Assembly: GCA_944326585.1 (NCBI GenBank)
Contig: CALVEN010000001.1
Span: forward strand, 124,001 to 188,000
Source of the DNA: Candidatus Gastranaerophilales bacterium
GTDB taxonomy: Bacteria; Cyanobacteriota; Vampirovibrionia; Gastranaerophilales; Gastranaerophilaceae
DNA: 64,000 nucleotides
Reading direction: 5' to 3'
Under the pieces are notes generated by a model that was not told where the DNA came from, made no database searches, and worked only from the letters and a program-made list of their open reading frames with translations. Of the stretch, positions 43,218-51,738 are shown in pieces. How positions within the stretch are numbered: position 1 is the first letter of the stretch; each line of letters starts with the position of its first letter. The position numbers and the translations under genes are program-made.

Positions 43218-44570
43218 CATGGCTTTAGTCATGGCGTGTTTGCCCATTTTGCCGCCAAATCCGCCCATCATTTTTTTCATGTCATTCATACCTTTCATCA
43301 TCATTCGCATTTGTTCAAACTGTTTGATGTAAAGGTTAATGTTGTGCATGTCAATACCGCAGCCTTTTGAGATGCGTTTTTTACGGCTAGTGTTCAAAAG
43401 TGCAGGGTTAGCGCGTTCTTCGGGCGTCATGCTTTGAATAAAAACTTCAATCTTTTTGAATTGTTTTTCGCCTTCGTGGGAAATTTTTTCGCGGTCATCT
43501 CTGGACATTTTCATTCCCGGAATCATTCCGAGGATTTGATCCATTGAGCCCATCATTTTCATTTGTTTTTGCATTTTTAAAAAGTCGTCAAAGGTGAATT
43601 CGGCTTTCGCCATTTTAGCTTCAAGCTCGCGGGCGGATTTTTCGTCAAAAACCTCCTGCGCACGTTCAACCAGCGACACAATATCTCCCATGCCGAGAAT
43701 TCTTGTTGCCATACGCTCCGGATAAAAATCTTCAAGCGCATTGAGTTTTTCGCCGGTACCGGTAAGTTTTATAGGCTTTCCAGTACAGTAAACCACGCTC
43801 AATGCAGAGCCGCCGCGGCTGTCGCCGTCAAGTTTTGTTAAAACCAAGCCTGTCAAACCGATTTGCGCATCAAAGTTTTCTGCAACATTTACGGCTTCCT
43901 GACCTGTCATTGCGTCAATTACAAGTAATTTTTCCTGCGGGGCAAAAACTCTGTCTATTATTAAAAGTTCTGCCATCATATCGGTATCAATCTGTAAACG
44001 TCCTGCGGTATCAAGGATTAAAACGTTAAAGCCCTTTTCTTTTGAGTAATCAATGGCACTTTGAACAATATTTTTAACATCTTTTGATTCGTCAATTGTA
44101 AAAACTTCAACGCCGATTTCATTTCCGAGAGTTTTTAATTGTGTAATTGCAGCGGGTCTGTAAACATCACATGCGACCAGAAGCGGGTTTTTACCCTCTT
44201 TTTTAAGCTTTACGGCGAGTTTAGCTGAAGATGTTGTTTTACCTGAACCCTGCAGACCAAGCATCATAATTAATGAAGGGTGACCGGTCAAATTTAAAGG
44301 TTTTTGTTCTTTACCTAAAAGTTCAATCAATTCATCATGAACTATTTTAACAAGCTGCTGCGATGGATTTACACCCTCCAAAACCTTTTCACCTTCGGCT
44401 TTATCTTTTATGGCGGAAATAAACGCTTTTACTACGCGTAAATTAACATCGGCTTCCAAAAGCGCACGTCTGATTTCCCGCAAAGCTTCCTGCATATTTT
44501 CTTGAGTCAGCTCTGCGCCCCGCGTTTTATTTATAATACTTTGTAATCTGTCGCTTAAACTTTCAAACAT
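43194..44570 (-). CDS. ffh: Signal recognition particle protein Ffh
   Basis: GTPase and RNA-binding core of SRP, 458 residues. N domain (LTQENMQEALREIRRALLEAD), G domain with GLQGSGKTTSSAKLA, DTAGRLQ and TKLDGDSRGG, and a Met-rich M domain ending in KMGKHAMTKAMSMMRKFR. The ATG is six bases after TGCTAAGAT without a ribosome binding site, a leaderless pattern. Confidence 0.96.
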   Translation of the reverse strand: MFESLSDRLQSIINKTRGAELTQENMQEALREIRRALLEADVNLRVVKAFISAIKDKAEGEKVLEGVNPSQQLVKIVHDELIELLGKEQKPLNLTGHPSLIMMLGLQGSGKTTSSAKLAVKLKKEGKNPLLVACDVYRPAAITQLKTLGNEIGVEVFTIDESKDVKNIVQSAIDYSKEKGFNVLILDTAGRLQIDTDMMAELLIIDRVFAPQEKLLVIDAMTGQEAVNVAENFDAQIGLTGLVLTKLDGDSRGGSALSVVYCTGKPIKLTGTGEKLNALEDFYPERMATRILGMGDIVSLVERAQEVFDEKSARELEAKMAKAEFTFDDFLKMQKQMKMMGSMDQILGMIPGMKMSRDDREKISHEGEKQFKKIEVFIQSMTPEERANPALLNTSRKKRISKGCGIDMHNINLYIKQFEQMRMMMKGMNDMKKMMGGFGGKMGKHAMTKAMSMMRKFR

Positions 44571-44591
44571 ATTTTTATCTTAGCATAAAAA

Positions 44592-45059
44592 TTATATTGC
44601 GGATGTACAATTGGGGCATTTTGTCGCTCTGATATCAATGTTTGAAAAACAATACGGGCATGTTTTTGTTGTAACAGTTTCTTCTTTAACTTCTTGCGCA
44701 CGCAGTTTGTTAATGGCTTTTACAAGTATAAATACCGAAAAAGCAACAATTATAAAGCTTATCATAGTGTTAATAAAGATACCGTAATTGATTGTTACTG
44801 CACCGGCGCTTTGAGCGGCTTCAAGCGACGGATATTTTATAATTTCACCGTCGTAATTCGGCAGGGTTAGATAAAGATTTGTAAAATCAACTTTGCCCAT
44901 AAGCCATCCCAAAGGTGGCATAATAATATCTTTTACCAGTGAATCAATAATCTTCCCGAAGGCAGCACCGATTATAATACCGACTGCCATATCAATTACA
45001 TTGCCTTTCATTGCAAAGGTTTTAAATTCACCAAAATTTTTCTTTAATCTTTCTAACAT
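44592..45059 (-). CDS. mscL: Large-conductance mechanosensitive channel MscL with C-terminal zinc ribbon
   Basis: Osmotic safety valve, 155 residues. MscL core: [24 protein letters not shown] (TM1 pore helix), [11 protein letters not shown], and TM2 ([19 protein letters not shown]). After the cytoplasmic bundle comes an added zinc ribbon with Cys134, Cys137, Cys148 and Cys151 (CPYCFSN ... CPNC). AAGGAG precedes the ATG. Confidence 0.92.
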   Translation of the reverse strand: MLERLKKNFGEFKTFAMKGNVIDMAVGIIIGAAFGKIIDSLVKDIIMPPLGWLMGKVDFTNLYLTLPNYDGEIIKYPSLEAAQSAGAVTINYGIFINTMISFIIVAFSVFILVKAINKLRAQEVKEETVTTKTCPYCFSNIDIRATKCPNCTSAI

Positions 45060-45093
45060 TTTTTTACTCCTTATTTTTTTCTATTATACACTT

Positions 45094-45129
45094 AAAAATA
45101 AAAAAAAGCTATGTACTGAGGTGCATAGC
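45094..45129 (-). terminator. Strong minus-strand terminator without an obvious gene
   Basis: A 9-bp stem GCTATGCAC/GTACATAGC (45108-45129) followed on the minus strand by eight Ts. It points towards mscL but lies upstream of it. The 140 bases before it (45130-45270) hold no convincing ORF; a small minus-strand RNA is possible. Confidence 0.5.
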
Positions 45130-45272
45130 TGTTGATTAGGGATATGTGTATCTTAGTCTCTAAGGAGTATGGTTTTATATTAGCAGAGGATGTAAAAAAT
45201 AAAATCATACGTTTTATTGATGTTTTAAAAAATTTGCTAAAAATTTTTTAGTGATACAATAAAGTTACACAC

Positions 45273-45347
45273 AGCGGTATCGTCTAGTGGTTAGGACGGG
45301 AGATTCTCATTCTCCAAACAGGGGTTCAATTCCCCTTACCGCCGCCA
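45273..45347 (+). tRNA. tRNA-Glu (anticodon CTC)
   Basis: Cloverleaf complete: D arm with TCTAGTGGTTAGGA, anticodon stem GGAGA/TCTCC with loop TTCTCAT (anticodon 45306-45308), T arm AGGGG-TTCAATT-CCCCT, acceptor ending TACCGCC-G-CCA with CCA encoded. The first acceptor base is A where G would be expected opposite C72. The next gene begins 14 bases after the CCA. Confidence 0.9.
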
Positions 45348-45361
45348 TTTAAAGATAATTT

Positions 45362-45979
45362 ATGAAAAAAATATTATGCTTTGGTGATTCGAATACATTT
45401 GGTTTCAATCCTGAAAACGGAACAAGATTTAATAAAGAAAGCCGTTGGAGCGGAATTTTAGCAAGTCTGCTTTTTCCGGAATATGAAATTATAGAAGAAG
45501 GCATGAATAACCGTACAGGATTTTTTAAAAATCCTGAAGGTTTGAAACAAAGCGGCGGGGAGTATCTTTCTGTTTTTCTGCAAAATCATGGCAAGTTTGA
45601 TATTTGTATTTTGAGTCTGGGAACAAATGATGCGCAGATTTTTTATTCCCTTGAAGAAGCTGCTGCGGAAAAAGGTTTGAAAAATCTTATTTCAATAGTG
45701 AAAAATGCAAATTCCGATGTGATTATAGTCCCTCCCGTCAAAATTACGGAAGATTTGCTGCATAGCGGTTTTTCGGCAATGTTTGATAAAAATTCCATTC
45801 AAAAAATTCAAAGGATATTCCCTGTTTTTGAAAAAGTCGCAAAAAATAATAATTGTTTTTATTTTGATTTTAATAAATTTGTACAGCCGTCAAAGTACGA
45901 CGGGATTCATTATACTAAAGAGTCACACAGAATTATTGCGGAAAATTTTGCCGGATTTATTGCGGAAAACATTAAATAA
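45362..45979 (+). CDS. SGNH/GDSL-family hydrolase
   Basis: 205 residues. Block I CFGDSNTFGF (nucleophile Ser), block III LGTNDAQ, block V DGIHYTKESH with the catalytic Asp and His. No signal peptide, so cytoplasmic. It lacks a clear ribosome binding site and lies 14 bases after tRNA-Glu, suggesting cotranscription. Esterase or acylhydrolase activity is expected. Confidence 0.86.
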   Translation: MKKILCFGDSNTFGFNPENGTRFNKESRWSGILASLLFPEYEIIEEGMNNRTGFFKNPEGLKQSGGEYLSVFLQNHGKFDICILSLGTNDAQIFYSLEEAAAEKGLKNLISIVKNANSDVIIVPPVKITEDLLHSGFSAMFDKNSIQKIQRIFPVFEKVAKNNNCFYFDFNKFVQPSKYDGIHYTKESHRIIAENFAGFIAENIK

Positions 45980-45986
45980 ATTTTAT

Positions 45987-46015
45987 AAAAAAAGAGCTCT
46001 TAAGAGCTCTTTTTT
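45987..46015. terminator. Bidirectional terminator
   Basis: AAAAGAGCTCT-TA-AGAGCTCTTTT with A and T runs on either side, between the SGNH gene and convergent hpf. Confidence 0.9.
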
Positions 46016-46379
46016 ATTCAACCACTTCTTCTTCGGTTTTTTCTTCTTCAGGAGAGTCCATTCTTATGGATTCTTTTCCCGGAGTGAGTGTTTTGCCTTT
46101 ATATTTTTCAATTTGTCTTGCTAATTTGTCTGCCAATAAATCAATACTTGCATACATAGATTCAGCAGCTTCTTCACAGCGGACAACGCCGGATGCCATT
46201 TTGCATGAAACTTCCGCAACGTGTTTTCCGGATGCTGAAGGATTTTTGATTACTGACAAAACAACATCTATACCTTGGATTTGGTCATAGTGTGCGGCTA
46301 CTTTCCCCATTTTTTCTCTTACATAAGCCTTAATAGCGTCAGTAATTTCGATGTTTCTTCCGTTTACGTAAATGTGCAT
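46014..46379 (-). CDS. hpf: Ribosome hibernation promoting factor, short form
   Basis: 121 residues, the RaiA/HPF fold only (MHIYVNGRNIEITDAIKAYV ... YASIDLLADKLARQIEKYK) followed by an acidic tail. It binds the 30S decoding region in stationary phase. The long-form C-terminal dimerisation domain usual in cyanobacteria and Firmicutes is absent. GGAGG precedes the ATG. Confidence 0.9.
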   Translation of the reverse strand: MHIYVNGRNIEITDAIKAYVREKMGKVAAHYDQIQGIDVVLSVIKNPSASGKHVAEVSCKMASGVVRCEEAAESMYASIDLLADKLARQIEKYKGKTLTPGKESIRMDSPEEEKTEEEVVE

Positions 46380-46393
46380 TTAAACCTCCATTT

Positions 46394-46421
46394 ATTATAC
46401 TGCTTTTGCAGTATAACACAA
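46394..46421 (-). promoter_or_regulatory. hpf promoter overlapped by a palindrome
   Basis: Minus strand TTGTGT, 16-bp spacer, TATAAT (46399-46394). The inverted repeat TTATACTGC / GCAGTATAA (46395-46403, 46408-46416) covers the spacer and the -10, placed like an operator. Confidence 0.55.
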
Positions 46422-46449
46422 TTCACGTATTTTTTAAAGGGGTAAAATA

Positions 46450-46671
46450 TTAATCTTCTATAATAAATTGCGGTAATTCAACATTCGGTGTGCCGATTAC
46501 TCTGACCAATTCCAATACGGATGCTTTCATCTGGCATTTTTGTGAAGATCCGCTAAAGAAGTCTTTATAGAAACATCCTTCACAATTACATCCTCTTTTA
46601 TAACATTCAAGTGCTGTAGGAGTCCATCTTCTAACAGCAACTGCCCTTCCCATATCTCTACTTCTAAACAA
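46450..46671 (-). CDS. Small conserved cysteine-rich protein
   Basis: 73 residues from a TTG at 46671 with GGAG ten bases upstream; an ATG at 46653 is the alternative. The sequence RWTPTALECYKRGCNCEGCF with a later Cys in KCQMKASVLELVRVIG looks like a conserved family of small Cys-rich proteins in anaerobes. Cys residues at C-x4-5-C-x-C-x2-C spacing could bind metal. Function unknown. It is preceded by a structured leader of about 105 bases. Confidence 0.65.
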   Translation of the reverse strand: MFRSRDMGRAVAVRRWTPTALECYKRGCNCEGCFYKDFFSGSSQKCQMKASVLELVRVIGTPNVELPQFIIED

Positions 46672-46810
46672 TTTATATAATCTCCAAATTTATCTGCTCA
46701 CACATGCGTGATATAGACAGCAAAGCTGCCTTTACCCCACCCCTGAGGTCGCTTGTATCAACTATCTCCGACCTATACTAACATTATAGGAAATAAGTTT
46801 TATTTTTCAA
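46672..46810 (-). promoter_or_regulatory. Promoter and structured leader of the Cys-rich gene
   Basis: Minus strand TTGAAA (46810-46805), 16-bp spacer, TATAAT (46788-46783). The leader folds into GGTCG...CGACC, GGCAGC-TTT-GCTGTC and CAC-GCAT-GTG-like stems before GGAG and the TTG start. A cis-regulatory RNA is possible; no known riboswitch was recognised. Confidence 0.5.
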
Positions 46811-47037
46811 GGGGCAAACATGTGGTTGTGAAGATTTGTAACAAGGCGCTTAAACGCCTTTACACAGCCGTTTTTGAAATGTCAATTACATGCTAAACAA
46901 AGCTATATCATGCTCTTAAGATTTTGAACCATGCAAACCCATGTTGTGACATGGTTTTACATGGTTTTGTAAACTATTAAGAAATGTAAATAATTCAAGA
47001 ATATTGTTGGATTTCAGGCATGAAGGCATGCCAAAAA
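46811..47037. other. Non-coding gap with small hairpins
   Basis: AAGGCGCTTAAACGCCTT is a perfect short hairpin near 46843-46860, and CATGG is repeated several times near 46930-46970. GGCATG/CATGCC flanks AAGG next to the mntP stop. No gene seen. Confidence 0.4.
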
Positions 47038-47592
47038 TTAAAATATTATTGATTTTGCGGCCAGAAAAATTAGAATTGCACCGCCTGTTATTTCAAGATA
47101 CTTCGGAGGGAATTTTTTAAAGAAATTTCCAAACCAGAATCCGCTTAAAGACATAACAAAAGAGGCAAATCCTATAATTATGGCGGAAAACATAAGAGGA
47201 GTGTCCGTAAAATTTAAACCGGCTCCTGAAACAAGTGCGTCAATGCTTGTTGCTATACCCAGACTGATAAGGCATCTTAAATCTATACAGCAGATTTCTT
47301 TTTTTTCTCCTTCAAAAGCCCCTAAGATAAATTTTATGCCTAAAATCATGAATATGCCGAATACAATCCATTTGCTGTATGGTGCGATTAATTCGTAAAT
47401 ATAATTTGCACCTATATAGCCTATGCAGGGCATTAATCCTTGGAATAATCCCATTGTTGCTGCTAATTTTAATGAATTTGCCGTTCGGTTTTTATTAAGT
47501 ATAAGTCCCTGTGAAAATGACACAACCAAACAATCTATGCCAAGTGCTATTGCAAGTAAAATTATATCAATTAAACTCAATTTCCACCTCAA
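47038..47592 (-). CDS. mntP: MntP-like manganese efflux membrane protein
   Basis: 184 residues, six predicted transmembrane helices in two similar halves. The acidic helices of the family are present: ALGIDCLVVSFSQGL and ATSIDALVSGAGL. The start is uncertain: TTG at 47592 or TTG at 47580 (just after GAGGTGG); both overlap the end of the DUF4127 gene. Metal specificity is from the family. Confidence 0.78.
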   Translation of the reverse strand: MRWKLSLIDIILLAIALGIDCLVVSFSQGLILNKNRTANSLKLAATMGLFQGLMPCIGYIGANYIYELIAPYSKWIVFGIFMILGIKFILGAFEGEKKEICCIDLRCLISLGIATSIDALVSGAGLNFTDTPLMFSAIIIGFASFVMSLSGFWFGNFFKKFPPKYLEITGGAILIFLAAKSIIF

Positions 47593-48895
47593 ATAATCTG
47601 TTCCACGGGAATTTGTAACTTAAATTTGCACTCATATGCATTTTATCAAATATAATTTTTTCAAAATTTGTCATTTTAGATTTAATTAATGCTGCATCAG
47701 GCTTTTGCTGGCGTACAGTTGCCTGATATGCCCAATCATCAAGAAAGCGGACGATTGCTAATTTTTTGAATGCGTTCTCGCTGTAGTTTTTTGCCAGATA
47801 TTTAATTTTTGCGGCGCAAATTAGGCTTCCGAGCGTATTTGCGGTAGTATTCCAGGCTGAATATCCGTAAAAATTATCGTCAAAATCTGTTTTAAAAATT
47901 TGTTCCACAAATTTATTATCAGCACCGTTTGCAAAACGGATATCGGCAATCATATAGGGTTTAAGAGGAGTTTTCCATATGCCGTTAAAGGGTTCAGTAT
48001 CAATACCCATTACAATTTCGCCCTGATGCTTTTTAAAATTATTGACATACAATAAAATATCCGCATCATTTTCATTTGAAATTTTACAACCGGCAAGTTC
48101 AATCTGTCCTGATACGCTTTTTTCAACCGGAATGTCCTCATAATTTGAGATAAGATTTTTATATTGAGGTTCCAAAAAGACGGGAGCAATTTTTACATCA
48201 CCTTTAATTGCCCGTGCCAGTAGGGAAAGAGGAATTTCATCAGCGCCTGTTTTCACAAATCCTCCGAGTTTTTCCAGAGTTTTTGCCTCCTGAACATTAA
48301 AACCGAATTCAGCGCAATCATCTTTTGAAAAAACAAGAGTATTAAAAAATCCTTGTTTTTGCCAGTCAAGGTAAATTTTGTTAATCTCAAAATTTCTTTT
48401 TCGTGTGTTCAGATAATCCTCAAGAATTTCGTCAGGGACTTCTTTTTGGCATACTGTGCCGTATTTATCCATACAGTAAGAATAATTGAAGATTTTTTTG
48501 CCCCATTTGTTCCAGTATTCTTTTTCTTCCTCATTTATATTATTGTTTGAGATTCGCATAATGCTTGAAAACGCATAGATTTCAGCATTTTTTTGCGATA
48601 AAATCTTTTTTAATTTTTCAATTCTTGATTTGATTTGTTCAAATTTATCAGGGCATCTTCTGGAAGATATAAGCCCGCCGTAGGCAAGTGTATCAAGTGA
48701 AATTATGACGGCATCAAGCTCGGGCAGATTTTTGAGCCATTCAAAGAGTTTATCTGTATCCGCATATTTGGTTAAACTGCCGAGGAGGTTTCTGTCGGGC
48801 ATAAAAAGTTCAATACTCTCATCAATTGCCGCAATCTGTTCAGGCAGTGTGTAACATACCGGACGATTATCTATTGGTACAAATCCTATTTTCAT
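47567..48895 (-). CDS. DUF4127 family protein
   Basis: 442 residues, no signal peptide. The opening VPIDNRPVCYTLPEQIA and the DAVIISLDTLAYGGLISSRR segment are typical of DUF4127, a family of predicted hydrolase-like proteins without known activity. FSSIMRISNNN and a late SAWNTTANTLG stretch are also conserved in type. Cotranscribed with mntP. Confidence 0.75.
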   Translation of the reverse strand: MKIGFVPIDNRPVCYTLPEQIAAIDESIELFMPDRNLLGSLTKYADTDKLFEWLKNLPELDAVIISLDTLAYGGLISSRRCPDKFEQIKSRIEKLKKILSQKNAEIYAFSSIMRISNNNINEEEKEYWNKWGKKIFNYSYCMDKYGTVCQKEVPDEILEDYLNTRKRNFEINKIYLDWQKQGFFNTLVFSKDDCAEFGFNVQEAKTLEKLGGFVKTGADEIPLSLLARAIKGDVKIAPVFLEPQYKNLISNYEDIPVEKSVSGQIELAGCKISNENDADILLYVNNFKKHQGEIVMGIDTEPFNGIWKTPLKPYMIADIRFANGADNKFVEQIFKTDFDDNFYGYSAWNTTANTLGSLICAAKIKYLAKNYSENAFKKLAIVRFLDDWAYQATVRQQKPDAALIKSKMTNFEKIIFDKMHMSANLSYKFPWNRLFEVEIEFN

Positions 48896-48948
48896 TCTTT
48901 TATTATAAAATATTATATATTTTAGGCAAAAATTTTAACAAATTTTAT

Positions 48949-49974
48949 TTAAAAAACTCTGTTTTTGCTTCCGCCGTTTGTAAAATCCAGAATTCCGTCA
49001 AAAGTTTTTGTCAGGATAAAATCAATAGCATCCTGAGATTCATAGGCTATGTGCGGAGTTATGAAAACATTTGGCATTTGGATTAAGTCTTGAATAATTT
49101 TTGAATTGGAAAGGCATTCAAGCGAGGTCTTTTCCATATTGTCGGAAAATTTTTCACAGTCCGGATTGTATTTACATGCCACAACATCAAGAGCTGCGCC
49201 GAGGATTTTACCGTTTTCAAGGTTTTCTTTTAAATATTTTGTATCAACAAGTTCACCTCTTGCAACATTTATAAAATAGGAATTTTGTTTCATCAGGTCA
49301 AATTCATGTTTTGAGAACATATGGTAATTATTTCCGGTATACGGGACGTGTAAAGTTATTACATCTGAATTTCGAATTAAAAAATCCAGAGTTGTAAAAT
49401 TAACATTGTATTTTTTTTCGAGTTCTGTTTTTTCAATTAAGTCATAGGCGAGTATTTTCATTCCGAAGGCATGGGCAAGTTTGCATACAGCAGCACCGAT
49501 TGCACCGGTTCCTACGACACCGATGGTTAGTTTTTCCAGATCACGTCCGACAAACGAAACTTCTTTAAAAATATCTTCTTTGATGCTTATAACGGATTTA
49601 AAAATATTTCTTACAATCCCGATAATCAAACCCATTGTGAATTCCGCAACGGCAGTTTCACCGTAATTTTGGACGTTTAAAAGAGCGATGTTTCTTTGCT
49701 GGCATGCTTTTTTATTAATATTGTCATAGCCTGTTGAGCGCATTGCAATTACGCGTAAATTTTTGAATTTGTCCAATACTTCTTTTGTTATTACTGAATT
49801 TATAAAAAGACTTATGATGGATGTTTGTTCAAGATCTTCTTCGGATAATTCATTAACGGTTGTTTCATTCAGGCTGAAATCAAAGAATTTTATATCGTAA
49901 TTATCCAATTTATTTTTGCCGAAAAAATCATGTTCGGTTTTTCTGTATTCAAAAACTAACATTTTTATTGCCAT
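48949..49974 (-). CDS. D-isomer-specific 2-hydroxyacid dehydrogenase (D-lactate dehydrogenase-like)
   Basis: 341 residues. NAD loop GVVGTGAIGAAVC, catalytic Arg in NVARGELVD, and the catalytic His in FITPHIAYES are all present. The length and MRSTGYDNINKKA segment fit the LdhA-type D-lactate dehydrogenases. Fermentative lactate production is likely but not proven. Confidence 0.84.
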   Translation of the reverse strand: MAIKMLVFEYRKTEHDFFGKNKLDNYDIKFFDFSLNETTVNELSEEDLEQTSIISLFINSVITKEVLDKFKNLRVIAMRSTGYDNINKKACQQRNIALLNVQNYGETAVAEFTMGLIIGIVRNIFKSVISIKEDIFKEVSFVGRDLEKLTIGVVGTGAIGAAVCKLAHAFGMKILAYDLIEKTELEKKYNVNFTTLDFLIRNSDVITLHVPYTGNNYHMFSKHEFDLMKQNSYFINVARGELVDTKYLKENLENGKILGAALDVVACKYNPDCEKFSDNMEKTSLECLSNSKIIQDLIQMPNVFITPHIAYESQDAIDFILTKTFDGILDFTNGGSKNRVF

Positions 49975-50114
49975 AATTGCCTCCTTAAAACATTATCAGA
50001 CAATGAAAAATTAAATCTATTAATCAAAAGTGTATATTTCCGGATAATTTATTGCACTTTGAGAGAATGAAACTACAGGAGAAAGAGTTTATCTTGATTA
50101 TGAAAGGAGTTTCT

Positions 50115-50594
50115 ATGAAACACGATATAATAATCCGTGAACCTGATTTGTATTTTGACAGTATTCATCAGGAATTAAATAATTTTTTAAGAGATACGCT
50201 TTTAAGCAGCCATTTTGCAAATCCGTTGAACATAAAGAAAAATTCCGTCTGGCGTCCTGCAATTGAAGTCAAACAAAATAAAGAAAATTACACTGTAAAA
50301 GTTCAGCTTCCCGGAATAAAAAAGGATGATATAGAAATTGAAATTGACAATGATTTTATGACAATAACAGCCGAAATTCAGGAGGAAAAAGAAGAAAAAG
50401 AAGAATCTGAAAAAAATGCCAAATATCACACAAGTGAATTTCGTTACGGTAAATATCAAAGAACAATTTCTTTTGATCAGCCTGTACAAGGCAAAGAAGC
50501 GACAGCTAAATACAAAAACGGTGTTTTGAAAATAACAATTCCCAAACAAAATACCGAAGATTATAAACCCCAAAAAATAGAAATTCAAGAATAA
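50115..50594 (+). CDS. Small heat-shock protein (Hsp20/alpha-crystallin)
   Basis: 159 residues from the ATG at 50115, preceded by AAAGGAG. Alpha-crystallin domain from about residue 45: RPAIEVKQNKENYTVKVQLPG, DDIEIEIDNDFMTI, and the closing YKNGVLKITIPK. A holding chaperone that prevents aggregation. An upstream in-frame ATG at 50052 lacks a ribosome binding site. Confidence 0.88.
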   Translation: MKHDIIIREPDLYFDSIHQELNNFLRDTLLSSHFANPLNIKKNSVWRPAIEVKQNKENYTVKVQLPGIKKDDIEIEIDNDFMTITAEIQEEKEEKEESEKNAKYHTSEFRYGKYQRTISFDQPVQGKEATAKYKNGVLKITIPKQNTEDYKPQKIEIQE

Positions 50595-50750
50595 AACGGT
50601 GTCCTGCCCGAATCAATCCCGGATATGCTGGGACATGCAAATATGCGCGGCGGCTGCCTTTCGGACTAATGCAAGCTCTGTAAAAGAGCGGTGAACCGGC
50701 AGCTTATAACGACACCGGCGGTTCAGGGACAGCATGATTCCCTGCCGTGA
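50595..50750 (+). ncRNA. ssrS: Probable 6S RNA
   Basis: About 155 bases directly after hsp20, ending before a strong terminator. It can fold into a long rod: ACGG/CCGT and GAATCA/TGATTC at the base, TGCTG/CAGCA, an open central region, then GCTGCC/GGCAGC and a terminal GCTC/GAGC hairpin. The 3' half (ACGACAC, then GGTTCAGGGACAGC) resembles the 3' side of E. coli 6S RNA. 6S RNA binds the sigma-70 holoenzyme in stationary phase. The identification is by eye and needs a covariance model. Confidence 0.6.
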
Positions 50751-50751
50751 T

Positions 50752-50789
50752 AAAAAGAGTGCGGTATAATAAGTATCGCACTCTTTTTT
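50752..50789. terminator. Terminator of the 6S-like RNA
   Basis: AAAAAGAGTGCG / CGCACTCTTTTT, a perfect 12-bp stem with a 13-base loop and T run; also fits the convergent ROK gene. Confidence 0.92.
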
Positions 50790-50790
50790 A

Positions 50791-51738
50791 TTAACTTTCT
50801 ATTAATAAACTTGCACCGATGACGCCTGCAGTGTTGCCTAATTTGGCCGGAACAATTTCGACGGCAGATCCTGCAACAACCATGGCGCGTTTTTTAATGG
50901 TTTCTTTTATCGGGTCAAGTAAAATATCTCCCGCATCGGCAACGCCGCCGCCTATAATGATTTTTTCTGGATTTAAAAGATTTACGACACTTGAAAGTCC
51001 AAAGCCTATGTATTCACCAATCCGCGCAAAAATTCTTCGTGCCACCGGATCGCCCTGTTTTGCCGCTTCCGCAACAATAAACGGTGTAATTTCGCCGCCT
51101 GATGCAAGTTCGCGGAATTTTGTTGATTTCCCGCCAAGAATATATTCTTCTGCCATTGCAACAATTGACGGACCTGATGCAAAAGCTTCAAGACATCCGT
51201 GGTCGCCGCAGCCGCAAAGCGGACCTTCATGCATTTGAAGTTTTATATGACCGAGTTCGCCTGCTGCATTTGAGGCGCCGCGTACAAGCTTTCCGTTAAT
51301 GACAATACCTGAACCTATCCCTGTTCCGACAGTCATGCAGATGAAGTTTTCACAACCCTTTCCAGCACCGAAATTCAATTCGCCAAGTGCTGCGCAGTGA
51401 ACGTCATTATCAATTCTTGTGGGGATTTTGAATTCATCTTCAATGATTTTTGCAATCGGAATATTAACCCAGCCCGGAATATTGGGCGCAAGCCTTACAA
51501 TCCCGTTTTTGTAGTCGATTTGACCCGGAAAATCAAAGCCGATACCTTCAATACCGGTAACTTTTGTCTCGGACATTAAATCTCTGATTGCCTGTTTAAT
51601 GTTATTTACTGTATATTCATAGCCCATTTCCGCGCGGGTGGGTACTGAATTTGAATATAAAATGCTTCCTTTATCGTCAACAAGGGCGATTTTAACATTA
51701 GTTCCGCCGACATCTATTCCGATTCTGTTCTTTGTCAT
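50791..51738 (-). CDS. ROK-family sugar kinase (glucokinase-like)
   Basis: 315 residues. ATP loop IGIDVGGTNVKIAL, catalytic Asp in RIDNDVHCAALGE, the ROK zinc motif GCGDHGCLEAFASG and IIIGGGVADAG. Most like bacterial ROK glucokinases that feed glycolysis; pfp at 56 kb would act two steps later. GAGAGGG precedes the ATG. Confidence 0.9.
   Translation of the reverse strand: MTKNRIGIDVGGTNVKIALVDDKGSILYSNSVPTRAEMGYEYTVNNIKQAIRDLMSETKVTGIEGIGFDFPGQIDYKNGIVRLAPNIPGWVNIPIAKIIEDEFKIPTRIDNDVHCAALGELNFGAGKGCENFICMTVGTGIGSGIVINGKLVRGASNAAGELGHIKLQMHEGPLCGCGDHGCLEAFASGPSIVAMAEEYILGGKSTKFRELASGGEITPFIVAEAAKQGDPVARRIFARIGEYIGFGLSSVVNLLNPEKIIIGGGVADAGDILLDPIKETIKKRAMVVAGSAVEIVPAKLGNTAGVIGASLLIES

Noticed and set aside
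46672-46776. Known riboswitch in the leader of the Cys-rich gene
   Set aside because: No consensus of cobalamin, TPP, SAM, FMN, preQ1 or cyclic-di-GMP classes could be matched by eye; left as an unclassified leader.
50595-50750. 4.5S SRP RNA
   Set aside because: The reverse strand has AGTCCGAAAGGCAGCC, superficially like the SRP loop, but the GGAA tetraloop and asymmetric bulge are not conserved and the terminator fits the plus strand.
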